NCBI RefSeq assembly: GCF_051014445.1
Contig: NC_135137.1
Coordinates: 28,149,501 to 28,213,500 of the forward strand
Source: Colletes latitarsis
Taxonomy: Eukaryota; Arthropoda; Insecta; Hymenoptera; Colletidae
Length of the DNA: 64,000 nucleotides
Direction: 5' to 3'
How positions within the stretch are numbered: position 1 is the first letter of the stretch; every line of letters begins with the position of its first letter. The notes under the pieces were generated by a model that saw only the letters and a program-made list of their open reading frames with translations, ran no database searches and had not been told where the DNA came from. A program made the position numbers and the translations under genes. Shown one piece after another: positions 1 through 11,627 of this stretch.

Positions 1-744
1 ACATTTTTGATTGCTTTTATGTGCAGTTTTTTTGGCTGGTGGAATCATTTGTGTTTATTTTCATAAAAATGAAGAATGTTTGACTGTGACTGTTACTAAT
101 GATTTTATATTTTGGAGTAAATTTTGTGGATCTGATGTTTCTGAAATATGGTTTTAGTGATCTCTATCCATCTCTAATTAGAAATTATCGAGATCTGCTA
201 TAAACAATATATTTATTGAGATCGAGGATCAATGGTAAGATTCATTAGACTTTTCATTAAGTCTCTGGTTTATTCCAAGAAAACACAGAGTCTTGATGAT
301 CTCAAAGCATCAAACATTATTCGTATTATCGTTGAGATGCAGCCTAATTTATCTATCAAAGACGTCGAAAATTGGGTTTATTCTCTCCACCAAATACAAT
401 CGCGATAGTCATTTGTTTGATATTGTATTAAAATGTCATATAAGTTTGTACCGTTCAAGATTCTCAAATCAACAAAGATTAAATTTGTGAATTAGTAGAA
501 AAAGAAACAAAATTTGTCGTACTGTATTCAATTGCAGTCCAAACATTTGTTAATTTCTTTCTGCAAACCGAAGCTTCCCTACACTACTGAATAACTACAA
601 ATGAAGAATGAATTTTATACCATAATGAAAATTCATTCGTAGTTATGTCACTACATGAATTATAGATATCATGGACGTTCGTCTCATTAAAGCAGTTCAA
701 TGAATTAGTGAGCATGATTTCGCGAACAATATCGGGGAAAAATT
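1..744. other. AT-rich non-coding DNA
   Basis: No gene, tRNA or transposon end is visible. The segment around 497-550 resembles 2215-2290 in direct orientation (a shared core like TTGCAGT followed by AAACATTT), so it probably belongs to the old duplication complex described at 745-3665. Confidence 0.4.
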
Positions 745-2090
745 AATAGTGTATTTGTACCAAAGAAATTAATACGACTGATACACGAAGAAATGTACAA
801 TGCAATGGAAATAAGTGTCTATCCAAAGATTCTGTTTCGTAAATTTTTTATAAGTTTTATTATAAATTACGAATGGGTCATTTCGACAGCTTTGGTAGTT
901 CCAGTGTTGAAGAACCTGGTATTCCAAATATGTTGCGCTTCCTCCATCGTTCCCGTGTTGGAGTTGCTTGAGATTGTTTGAATCCCGTCACTACTATAGG
1001 CACAGCTAGCATTCTCGACGGGTCCCGAGCGAGCCGGGGCCTTCCGTGCTGGCCCCGATGCGCGGAAGGCTCGTTCTACGTCCTCTGCGAAGAAATGGAG
1101 CGGGACGGCCGCGTAATGCTGTAATCACGGTCCCTGCGGTCGCTCGCGGACCCGTAACGATCGCGGACTGCAACTTCGCTGGCAGTTTATTCTATTTGCT
1201 CGCGTATTAATGACCGTCTCGGCTGCCGTATCACCGCCATTTAATTTTCTGCTTATCATCCGTTGGTTTGCACTCGCGGCCTCGGATCGCGCGTGATCTT
1301 GATTAATCCGGGACTGGGTATCGCGGACACGTTCGAAGGATTGTGCGCTGGGTACATGACGTTTGTTCTGTTTCGCTTATATTTTTTTTATTTAGCCACG
1401 GTGTTTCGTAAAGGGAGATGATTCGATGGTGTTATTGATCGATGCTTGGTAGAGGAGAGTAGGGTAAAACCTTTGCTTTTGCATAATGTAATGTGATTTT
1501 TGTTTGACGTTTAGTTCTAGTTCTAAACCTACGCCAAAGCATTTTGGGATAAAGAATAAACGCGAGTAGGCAACAGGTTTTGTTTGAGTGAGTTTTAAAA
1601 ATTTTCTTTTCAAACTGTTCAGTGGTATGTAATTTGAGCCTCAACAACATTGCATTCTGTAGCTCTTGCCTTGCATTTTGACGTTTCAATCAATCGTGTG
1701 TCTTACGTTGGAGTGGTGAAACACCATGTTTATTGAATTATCTCACGTTAGGGCGAAACCGGATACAGTAAACCCTCGCTAATGTTCTCTACTTTTTCCC
1801 TCGATATTGTTCGCGGAGCCATCCCCACCAATCCCTGGAACTGCATCGACGAGGTGGACACTGTAAACCTAGTCATTAAGTGTTCATACGTAAGACTAAC
1901 AAACTTCTTTGAAAACGTGTAAACTAACACTAAAATTATCAAAGCGATCAAAATAACCCATTCGTAATTTCTAATAAAACTTATGAAAAATTTACTGGAC
2001 AGAATTTTTGAAAATTTACCGTAATTTTCTATAAGAGGCTGAATAAACATTTATTTCCATTGCATTACGCATCTATCGTTTTAATTTCTT
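745..2090. repeat. Degenerate inverted duplication around a CpG-rich island
   Basis: The segment 745-905 reappears inverted at about 1918-2090. Both contain TTTGTACCAAAGAAATTAA, then AATGCAATGGAAATAA, then a run encoding FFISFI.NYEWVI. The shared reading is coincidental or a relic: one copy is only about 45 codons long and neither has flanking coding structure. Between the arms, about 985-1340 is GC- and CpG-rich, unlike its surroundings, and looks like unique host sequence. Divergence between arms is substantial (about a quarter of positions, judged by eye), so the duplication is old. No terminal repeats or target duplication could be fixed, so it may be a segmental duplication or a decayed foldback transposon. 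Confidence 0.55.
985..1345. other. CpG-rich island, no gene assigned
   Basis: A 350-bp stretch dense in CG dinucleotides within very AT-rich DNA. No open frame of useful length crosses it and no consensus splice junction pair was found. In insect genomes with normal CpG content such islands mark unique host sequence, often conserved intronic or regulatory DNA. Function is not inferable from sequence alone. Confidence 0.35.
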
Positions 2091-2100
2091 TGGTACAAAT

Positions 2101-2857
2101 AAATACATTATAATTGTAGTTCTAGTGTTCAGTTTAAAAATAATAAAAATGAAGTTTAAAAGTTTAAGAATAGTTCGTTATTCTTAAATTGACGAGAATA
2201 AAATTCGTAACGTAGTAAGAAACAATAACATTTTTCGTATTGTTTTCCATTGCAGTTTAAACATTTTTTAACACGTTAATTGCCAGACCAAATCCTTCAA
2301 ATTATTCTCGAAAACGAAACTTTGCTTTTAGGCAAATGGAAACTAGCATACCCACAATTTCTCATAGAATTTATTTTTACAGCCCTGTCAAAATTTAAAG
2401 GTCCTATCTAGATTTATCTTCTTTAACATCTAGTCTTGAGAATTAATTTTGTTTAGCTGCTTAACGAAAAGTCATGTCATTCATATATGAACTGTTGTAG
2501 TAAGAAAAACGAAGTCATAAGATAAAAATTATTTTTTCAACTGAAATGTTTTTAGTGATAATGATTATAAGCAAAACAAATTTCTTTCTTATTATCGTTG
2601 GTCATTATCGATGAGGGAATATTATTTATTTTATTCTACTTTTCTCTGAAAAGTAGTTATCAGTAATTTAAACTTTTGGTAATAAAATATAAATCACAAT
2701 GCAAAGAAAGAAATTTGATTGGTCGATGTTATCTTGCATTTATAACTAAGTGAAAAAACGTGACCAAAAAGATTAGAAATCAATGCTTTCCGAAAAATTT
2801 GCTTCAGATTTTATTATACAATTTTTGTCCTCAATTTGTGTAAGAAAGAACTTCTTG
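2101..2857. other. AT-rich non-coding DNA
   Basis: Apart from the 2215-2290 segment that resembles 497-550, nothing recognisable was seen on either strand. Confidence 0.35.
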
Positions 2858-3072
2858 TCAACCCCTTAACGCTCATGCCTAATTCTGACTGCTTTAAAAA
2901 ACGATATTTGTTTAATTTAACGGTTTAAGGAATAACAATACTTGTTTTCCTTCAAATTATACGTTAGATATAACATTGTAATTAACAAAAACCGCATTTT
3001 TATGTAGCTTAGAAACGAGTCCAATACAGAAAACTGATCATTCTTGGAAAAATATGAACGTTAAGGGGTTAA
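2858..3072. mobile_element. TTAA-type (piggyBac-like) MITE, 215 bp
   Basis: The left end reads TCAA then CCCCTTAACGCTCATGCC. The right end reads ATATGAACGTTAAGGGG then TTAA. The inner terminal sequences are inverted repeats of about 15 bp with one or two mismatches. The flanks fit a TTAA target duplication in which the left copy has mutated to TCAA. TTAA duplication with C-rich termini is the hallmark of piggyBac-mobilised elements. The interior is AT-rich and non-coding. Confidence 0.6.
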
Positions 3073-5270
3073 TGACTTTTCTTCATAAAAATTTTATCGA
3101 ATAACTGTTATTTTTGGTCTTTGGGTGACGAGACTTCTCACTAACGAACTAAAGTATTAATTCCTAAGGTGAGATATTAAAGAAAATAAATTGTAATAGA
3201 ATTCATGGATTTCGATGAGGCTATACAAATTAGTACTATGACAAATTTTAAGTGATTTTCAATTGTCCAAAAAAGTGTTGATCTAATAAAAGAATTTTTA
3301 AAACGCCTAAAACAGTTAGGGGATGCTTTTCGAATCGACCTAGTGACGCATCTATGTGCATCTGTCTTATTATTTGTGTTTCAAGAATAAATTAAAGACA
3401 GTTATTGTCCAATACGTGATACTATTTAATTGTTTATGTATCGAGATAGTTTTGATATCAGTGGAAACGATACTGATTGTTTGGTTATAACACCAATAAT
3501 ATGTAATTTAATATGTTTATCGCAACCTTTCGATTACATATTTATGGCCGTGTGTATGACACGTTTTGAAGATTGTGCACCGGTTATGTGACGTTCGTTT
3601 TGCCCTTTTACTCGGCCATGCTGTTTCGTAATGGGGTGGTGTCGGGGTGCTCGATGCTTTGCACTTCGCGCTGCTATTGGCAACGGTGTATTCCATTTTT
3701 CCTGGATTATTATCTGGTTTGTCCAGTTCTTCCAGAGAATTTTCTCGAGTCCGAGTAGATAGATGGTTGGTCTGTTTGCAGTTTGATAAATGAATGTTTC
3801 ATTGAGGAAGCGAAGACTCTGATGGCGGTAAAAACTGTTCTTACGTTTCGAGTGTTAGGACTCCAATTTGCTCGTTGAGCCGACTATAGCTCGGATTGCA
3901 GTCAATTGGCGGATCAAGGCCAGTTTCTCGACTGTGAATCACGCAAGACGTGATTCGTACTTTTACGGTCCGCCAAATTACCTGTTTATACGAAAAACGG
4001 GGAGCATGAAATGCTGGCTTGCGCGAAAGGGCAAAAGATAGGGCAACGGAGTAGCCAAGTGGCAGAGAATACAAATTTCAGATTAATTGGAAGCTAGATT
4101 TATCCGCAGTTTCCGTTAATAAATTATAGTTTATGAACGAATTTAAAATTTGTTTAAAAAAATTGAATTAAAATTTTTTTACAACCGAATAAGCACAGGG
4201 AAAGTGCACCCAAACCAAATTTAACTTTAGATATATCGATAAATAGGCCTCATAAAGAAAAATTTTTGCTGAATGTTAACTCACTACCCCTACCATTAGA
4301 GTAGCTGCAAGACAAAGCACAATTTACAGTTTAAGCTTCGTTTCGTTTGTGGTATAGAATAAAAAGTTATGAAAAAAATCATGGATATTTTACCTGAAGG
4401 CGTACACATTTCTAAATTTTTGGTTAGAAAACGGAATTTTAAAGAATTAAAAAAGTTTAAAAATACCGATTTTATATTAAAGTTATCAAGTGATCGCGTT
4501 TATATTTTTACAGTTTTTGGGTCTTGTTGTGGTTGTTAGTGTGTAACTCTTTTAGATTTTTTAAAGTGGTGGAACATAGTTAAAAAAATTAAAATGTCAT
4601 GATTACACTTACTGTAAAATTATTAATATACAGAATTGTACAAGTTTATATTTTCAGAAGTCTTAAGATTTAATCCATGTAATCATGATATTTCAAGACG
4701 AAGGTTCCTCTCATTTTCAATTATTTCCTTTGTTATTTTAATAACCTACATGCTGATTGAAAATTACTTCTTATACGTATACACATATAAAAATCATAGA
4801 AACATGTTTTATGTAAAGATATACATGGTATACAAATTTTAATAATAAATATCCATTAGTCTTCAATGCATGTAAAAGGAATTATTTTAATATTGAAATT
4901 ATAAAATAAAAATGTCCTATTCCTTGGTATGAACTTTATTAATCAAATAAATTTTTATCTGCAGTCCTGAAACATTTTTAATGAGAATTGTTTGACTATA
5001 CATTTGGCGTTTTGCCATTGAGGCCTGAGACCATACGTTACAATTGTTAGTTCCTTATTATTTAATACAATAATAATTACAGTTAACATTTCTGAAAATC
5101 AAGTAGTCTATGTTAGAGCACAAAGGACGACCACACGAAGTTGCATATGGATCGAACAAAAACTAATAAAAGTTATAAGAAAATTACAAATTTACAGATT
5201 TTGAATTTTATAATAATAATTCGAATAAAATTTTTCCCATCTCTGCTTTAGTTTCGTTTAATTGTTTATA
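3073..5270. other. Non-coding DNA with one diverged duplicate segment
   Basis: The 3553-3660 segment is a diverged direct duplicate of 1325-1440: both run GACACGTT..GAAG.ATTGTGC, then TGACGTT.GTT.TG, then TG.TTTCGTAA.GGG and later TCGATGCTT. The rest is AT-rich and holds no recognisable gene or transposon end; the short frames at 3573-3758 and 3841-4074 have no similarity I recognise. Confidence 0.4.
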
Positions 5271-6298
5271 CAGGGTATTCGGCCACCCCTGGGAAAAATT
5301 GTAATGGGAGATTCTAGAGGCCAAAATAGGACGAAAATTAAGAATACCAATTTGTTGATGGAGGCTTTGTTAAAAAGTTACTAACGTTTAAAGTTTCGCC
5401 CGTACTGAATTTTTTTTCTCGAAAATGCGCAGGATTTCCGGGGTATATCTATTGACCAAAAATGATTGTAATTGACCCCTGGAATCGAAAATAATTTTTC
5501 CAGAACGATTTGAAATTTTTCTTTTCGTCGAAAAATTTAGGCATCTAACCCCCTGTCAATTTTTCTTAAAAATTTGTTTTTCATTTTTAATTTCTTTGGT
5601 TAACGCTGTACGGAAAAGTTGTTCAATACTTTTTTGTAGGTTTCTATGAGCTCTAATTCAGAAAAAAATTTCAATGAAATATATTCACTATTATAGAAGT
5701 TATGGCTCTTCAAAAATTGGACCATTTTTATAAGGTTTTTGTCAGTTTTGGGGGTGAAGGAGTAACTGTTTGAATATTTTTGAAATTTCCACGTATTCTT
5801 CACTAAAATACGCGTTGTTTGCATTTTGAAACATTAAAATCGTCCAATCCGTTCAGGAGTTATGATGTTTCAAAGATTCACATGAAATTTCAAGGAACCA
5901 TTTCAGACCTCAGATTATATTTTCGGTAAGGAATTTTTTTCTCGAAAGTGGGCTGGATTTCGGGGGTATGTCTACTGATAAAAAATGATTATAATTGGTC
6001 TCAGCAATCAAAAATAATTTTTTCAGAACGATTTGAAATTTTTTTTTCGCCGAAAAATTTCAGTATCTACCCGAATTTTTTTCTCGAAAGTGGGTAGGAT
6101 TTCAGGGATATGTGTATTCACCAAAAATGATTGTAATTGACTCCCGCAGCCAAAAATAATTTTTCCAGAATGATTTGAAATTTTTTAATAACTTTTCAAC
6201 GAAACCTCAGTCAAGAAATTTATATTCTTGATTTTCGTTCTGTTTTTGCCTCTAGAATCTCCCATTAAAATTTTTCCCTGGGGTGGCTGAATACTCTG
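5271..6298 (-). mobile_element. Long-TIR element family A, copy 1
   Basis: Full-length 1028-bp copy. It begins CAGGGTATTCGGCCACC and ends with the inverted form, the two terminal inverted repeats running about 110 bp. TA lies immediately outside both ends. The body is in the opposite orientation to copies 2, 3, 5, 6 and 7, judged by the core motif that reads AACTTCTGAACGGATTGG in the plus copies. Three internal modules containing GAACGATTTGAAATTTTT or a variant flank the core. Stop codons in all frames and poly-A/T runs rule out a transposase, so it is non-autonomous. Confidence 0.85.
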
Positions 6299-7743
6299 TA
6301 TAACAAGGGGTGAATAATCTGATCAATAGTGCTCACATTCCTCCCAGGACGATTCTCTTCGGTTCCAAGCAATACATTTCGAGGCTGCAGGTTGAAATTG
6401 TAATTTAGCGGGAACTTTGAAATATTGCGACTTTCACGCTATCGTTTGTAAGCAATCTGCTACTCCAATGAGCAAGTTATCAGTGCTTGTTCGCACTTCG
6501 TTCCGTAAGATCGTCGACTTATCATCGTGAGAGTTATTAATCAGCAATTTCACGGGTATAATCGACTCAGAAATATTTATCTCGTTAGCAATTAAAACGC
6601 TTCCGCGTTGAATGAACAACACATAAAGAAAGTATTATTACAAATTACACTTATAGTAGTACATCGTGCAGCGTATAAAATTTTCAGTAGTTAAATAAAT
6701 CAAATAATTATCGCTGGATGGAATTTCCGATGATACGGGAAGATGCTCGCGTTGGTAGAATAATTTCTGGTAATTGTATTGTATCGTTACGAGTTACATA
6801 TGGAACGATTTGGCAACTAGCAAACGTCCAGAGGTTATAATTTAGATTAATCAAGAACCGTACGGAGAAATTTTGATTTTACAGAAAGATAATTACGCAG
6901 GTCGTTCAACGTCGACGATTTAAGGCGGCGGAATATTGGGCGCGTTGATGATTTACACATTTTCTCTCTGCAATGGCTGCCTGCTAAATGGATCTCACAG
7001 TTTCGTTTCTTGTTCCTCGATTTAAGTCGTTCGCGGCGAACATATTCGTTGCAACTTATCGAGGATCGATACAAGCTGAAAGTATTGATAAATTAAAGCC
7101 AAGATAATTGAGTCTCAACATTGTTGCGGTAACGTTAAATAATTTCGATGATGTTTCTTTTAACTGCGTGTGCAAGATTTATGGGACGCAGCCCGAGCCT
7201 TGAAAACTGGTTCAAAGGCAACATTATATCATATTTACTACATTCGTGCATATAAAATGTTGTCTTTTGAAGCAGAAGTTTCATATTGTGATAACGTCAA
7301 CGATATATTAAGAATGGAAAAAGTTCGTGAATATTCTGACGTGAATAATGGCGACTATCGAGAGATTTCACGAATTAAAATTATTCGAACGTATGGTGAT
7401 ATTTATGTAAAATTTTTCAATATTTCTCCAGTCTTCTCGATCTTTGATCCACAGATTTCCATTATGGAAAACTTTCTACGGTAAAAAATATTTCAAGAAT
7501 TTATAATATTTTTCATCGAATTTATTCGGACCGGAGAATACAAATTTAAATTAAAAAATTTATGTAAACTATATGAAAGTGTTTAATAATTTATAAATTA
7601 CATTTCGACATTGGAATACTTGTATATTGTGTTTACGGGAACGTCAGAAAAATTTGGTTCCTTTCCAAACTCGCAAAAATGTTGTTTATAATATGTATAA
7701 AAAAGTTTTAATTATTTAGTAATGAATGACTTTTCTAATCCCT
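6299..7743. other. Non-coding DNA, nothing recognised
   Basis: Mixed AT-rich and slightly CpG-enriched sequence (about 6420-7080). A 104-codon frame at 7170-7484 starts only with GTG, has no upstream context and no recognisable family; it was not accepted as a gene. Confidence 0.35.
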
Positions 7744-8008
7744 TTCTCTGATTTGAACTAGATGATATTATAACATTTTATATAAATATAATTTCCAATC
7801 GTTATATTTAGCCTTTATCCAAGCGTTTTATACGATGTTTATTTTTTCGCAAATATAGTTGGCAACCTCTGTAAATAGCAAATTCTGTCAAAATTATATT
7901 TGCGAAAACATAAACATCATATAAAACGCTTGGATAAAGGCTAAATATAATGGTTAGAAATTATATTTATATAAAATGTTATAATATCATCTGGTTCAAA
8001 TTACAGAA
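7744..8008. mobile_element. Long hairpin (foldback MITE), about 265 bp
   Basis: Two arms of about 112 bp (7748-7860 and 7892-8006) are near-perfect reverse complements, differing at only a handful of positions, with a loop of about 30 bp. Both arms carry ATATTTAGCCTTTATCCAAG and its complement. Such a structure is typical of a foldback or MITE-type DNA element, and the transcript would form a long double-stranded stem. The outer boundary is not sharp and no target duplication is evident. Confidence 0.75.
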
Positions 8009-8237
8009 TTTACTAATAAGGGTTTTCAATTATGAAACTAAAAGAAAATGAAAAACTGAATACAAATATTATAGGACAGTTTATCCAGCGACATCAACCA
8101 ATATTAAAAGCCTAATACTAGAAATATTAGTTATAATATTTCAACTATTATTGAGTCGTTTAATAAATATTACGTACGGGGAACTACACAATGAAAAAAT
8201 AATGAAAATCTAACCTATTTGTTTATGTTGTTATTTC

Positions 8238-8930
8238 TCCAAAATTCTACGCATTTTCGAGAAAAAAATTCCTTACTAAAAATCTAATGTGAGGCTAGAA
8301 ATGCCTCCCCAAAATTTCATGCGAATCTTTAAAATGTCATAACTTCTGAACGAATTGGACGATTTTAATGTTTCAAAAGGCAAACAACGCGTATTTTGGT
8401 GCAGAATATGTAGAAATTCCAAGAATACTCGAAAAGTTGTTCCTTAATCCCGTAAAATAAGAAAACCCCCATAAACATGGTCCAATCTTCACACGACCAT
8501 AACTCCTACAATAGTGAATATTTTTCAATAAAACTTTTTTCTGAAGTAGAGCTCACGGGTATCTACAAAAAAGTTTTAGACAACTTTTCTGTAGAGCGTC
8601 AAACAAATTTATTAAAAATGAAAAACGAATTTTTATGAAAAATCTACAAGGGGGTAGGTGCCTAAATTTCTCGGAGAAAAAAAAAATTTCAAATCGTTCT
8701 AAAAAAATTATTTTCAATCGTGGGGATCAATTACAATCATTTTTGGTGAATAAACATACCCCCGAAATCCTGCACATTTTCGAGAAAAAAATTCAGTACT
8801 GGCGGAACTTTAAATGTTAATAAGTTTTTAACAAAGCCTTCATCAACAAATTGGTATTCTTGATTTTCGTTCTATTGTGATCTCTAGAATCTCCCACTAC
8901 AATTTTTCCCAGGGATGGTCGAACACCCTG
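8238..8930 (+). mobile_element. Long-TIR element family A, copy 2 (left-truncated)
   Basis: The right 693 bp of a family A element. The homology begins inside a module (TTTTCGAGAAAAAAATTCC), passes through the core (CATAACTTCTGAACGAATTGG) and two right-hand modules, and ends in the intact right terminus GGTCGAACACCCTG followed by TATA. The left terminal repeat and left modules are missing, so this copy cannot be mobile through its own ends. Confidence 0.8.
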
Positions 8931-11627
8931 TATATGTCAGTAATTTCAATGGGGCTCAATACTAGCAATCAAAATGGAGTCCCACAACTTTAAAAAAGAA
9001 TCAAAAAGACTAATGCTATCTGCATATATATGTTCTTATTTGAAATTATTTCTATTAATAAAGGAAAATATGACTTGATTTGTATACATGATAAAAGCGT
9101 GAAAAACTCCCGATAATAATAATAATAATAATATTAGTACAGTACGAAACTACCGGGAATCGTAGGAAAAAATTTATTTCTCATGAATGCAACCATTTTT
9201 TGCTGCGTATTTTAAAATGAAAATCGATTTAACGTACTGTAAGTGCGTACATGTTACGATGTTTTTGCTTCTTCAACGATATCAACTTTTTCCTAAAGCA
9301 TTGAAGGTTCGCGATCTCTTTGCGAAGGAACGGGATTATTTCGGAATTAATGAAAATTGTTACGAACGTATTTTATGAATTTCTGCGTGGTAATATACGA
9401 ACAGCTACAGCGTCGCTTAATGCAAACAAAACGTCCGAAATATAAAAGGCACGCGGCCGTACAACGGGTTTGGATGGGGAATTAATTAAAGCAACTTTTT
9501 TTTATTGGCCGGATTCGTTACAAAATAATATTAAAGGAAACGAATGAAAAAAAGAAACTTAATACGGTGGCCGTTCAAATATTTTAGCGCAAATCATTAT
9601 AATATACATTGGAAATGAATCATTCGCGCGTAAATATTCAAACGTATAATTTTAATAAATTGCAGTGTAAAATGAATTTTAGTTGACTGCGAAACATGCC
9701 TCCCCTCGACGCGAACGTGCGTATAAATAATAATGCGATATTAGTTGGTGAAATTGATGTGTATTATAACGTACGATGGGCAATATTTTATTTAACTAAT
9801 AGGTAACGAGTAAAGTCAAAGTAAAGTAAAGTGCTAGTTATAAACATGGATAAGCTCCAAGCTTCGTAAAAGGATTTTAAAGGATTTATTTCTTTCAATT
9901 ACTAAAATAAATGCTTACAAATACTTAACAAAAAATTAATATGTTCTACTGTTTTTAATAAATCGCTTTTAAAATCTATCTGTTTTTTTCTGGCAATTAT
10001 CATTCTTAAATATGCCCAAAGCAAACCAAATTTTGTAAAAAAAGTATTTTCGATATTTTCAATAAAATATAGCGTGATATAATGCTGGATTAAATAATAC
10101 ACCACCTTATTTAATTGACAAGAAATTTTAAACCTACGTGAAAACGTCTGAAGTCTACTATAATTTCGCCCTACTGATTTCTCTTTCTATCCATATTTTC
10201 CCCCGTAGCTTTCGTAAATAGCGTTGCAATATCGAACAAAATATAAAATACTTCGTCAAACTTCGTCCATAGCTGGTTATTTATTCGTAGCGTTTACGAG
10301 ACAGAACAGTTAGAAGTATTTTTATTTGCACACAGTGAACTGTTTCATTTTATAGTTTGAATTCTAATGTTTATTTAACGTGTAACGGATAAACAGTTGT
10401 TTATCTTTTGTACGTCGTTCGAGACTTTTACACGCGTAAGAATTTTACTCGCCTTTGGTTAGCGGAGGAATGGCGCGATACGAGGAAATAGGCGACAGCG
10501 GGAGAAAGCGGAAAGCAAACTATCCGCATTTTGTGGATATATTAAGCTATAAATTATCATAAAAATTTTATGAACAAGCATTCGAGTACGATGATCATTT
10601 CAAGAGAGAACGCGTGGGTCGTGTGCCCGTAATACGTGTCCGTTGCATCTTGTAATTTTTACACGCTTGTAAAGGATGCTTTTATCGGTCGTTCTTGGAC
10701 GATGTAATAAATCAACGCCTCTCCGAAGCCGCGGAGTTCCGGAAAATACTACGATACATACTTCGTTCGCTATTTAACATTCGACTTCTAATTAGCAACG
10801 CATGTCGATTATATTATTAGTGATACTACTGGTGTCGACAGAAAGTTCATGCATTTTTCTCGTGTGTTAAGGTCAATAAAATATGTAAAAATATGTAAGT
10901 GACATATGTCAAACCTGTATCAAAATATGTTGAAACAATTTTATTATTTAAACATATTAATAATGAATTATAATTTAAATTACAATATGTTACGAGTATT
11001 TCTTCAATATTGTTAAGAGTTAGTTGATGACGTTTATTGTTTAAAGTCAATTTATAGGCTCAGAACGAACGCTCTACATCACAAGATGTGATTGGAGCAT
11101 ACTTGAATTTGCTGAAGTAGCATGCTTCAATTATTTTAGGTTCTTTAACAGTGTGACCTCATAAAATTCATTTCCTTAGAACCTATCTATCAAGAATACT
11201 TTAGAATTACTGATTAATACTATTTGTAGCATCTATGAACTTTTACCATTAATGATGCATTATAGGTAAACACGAGATGTATAAATAGTTATGTTGTCAT
11301 TTCTGCCACGACTATTGTATACAAACGTTGAATTAGTATGTTTTTATAAAAAATATGCAAAACATATGCCATATGCAAAATATGCAAAATAAAAACTATA
11401 TTTTTAAGGACCTAGTGATGGAACAAACTTTTATTTAGGTTTCACTTTTTTATGTATTTCCTAGAAACATACGTATTTCCATAAACATCCACAGTTTACT
11501 CATGTGTTATAAAATTAATCCAACAACGAATAAATTTTATTCATTGTCAGCTTGTTTCATCGTTGTATGTTACATTTAAAAAACGTCAGTATCACCACAA
11601 TAGTAAATGGTAAGAAAATATTTCGAG
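8931..11627. other. Non-coding DNA with a short (AAT)n tract
   Basis: A trinucleotide microsatellite (ATA repeated about seven times) lies at 9113-9134. Between 9400 and 10800 the sequence alternates AT-rich and mildly CpG-rich stretches, typical of unique host DNA. No exon, splice pair or transposon terminus was supported. Confidence 0.4.

Noticed and set aside
1748..2050. 100-codon minus frame with FFISFIRNYEWVI, similar to a + frame at 793-981
   Set aside because: The similarity is explained by the inverted DNA duplication. Neither copy has a convincing start or a longer partner, so no gene is called.
7170..7484. 104-codon frame on + starting VQDLWDAARAL
   Set aside because: The beginning vaguely resembles a LINE endonuclease-linked segment, but the match is a few residues long, no reverse transcriptase motif follows, and the start is GTG.
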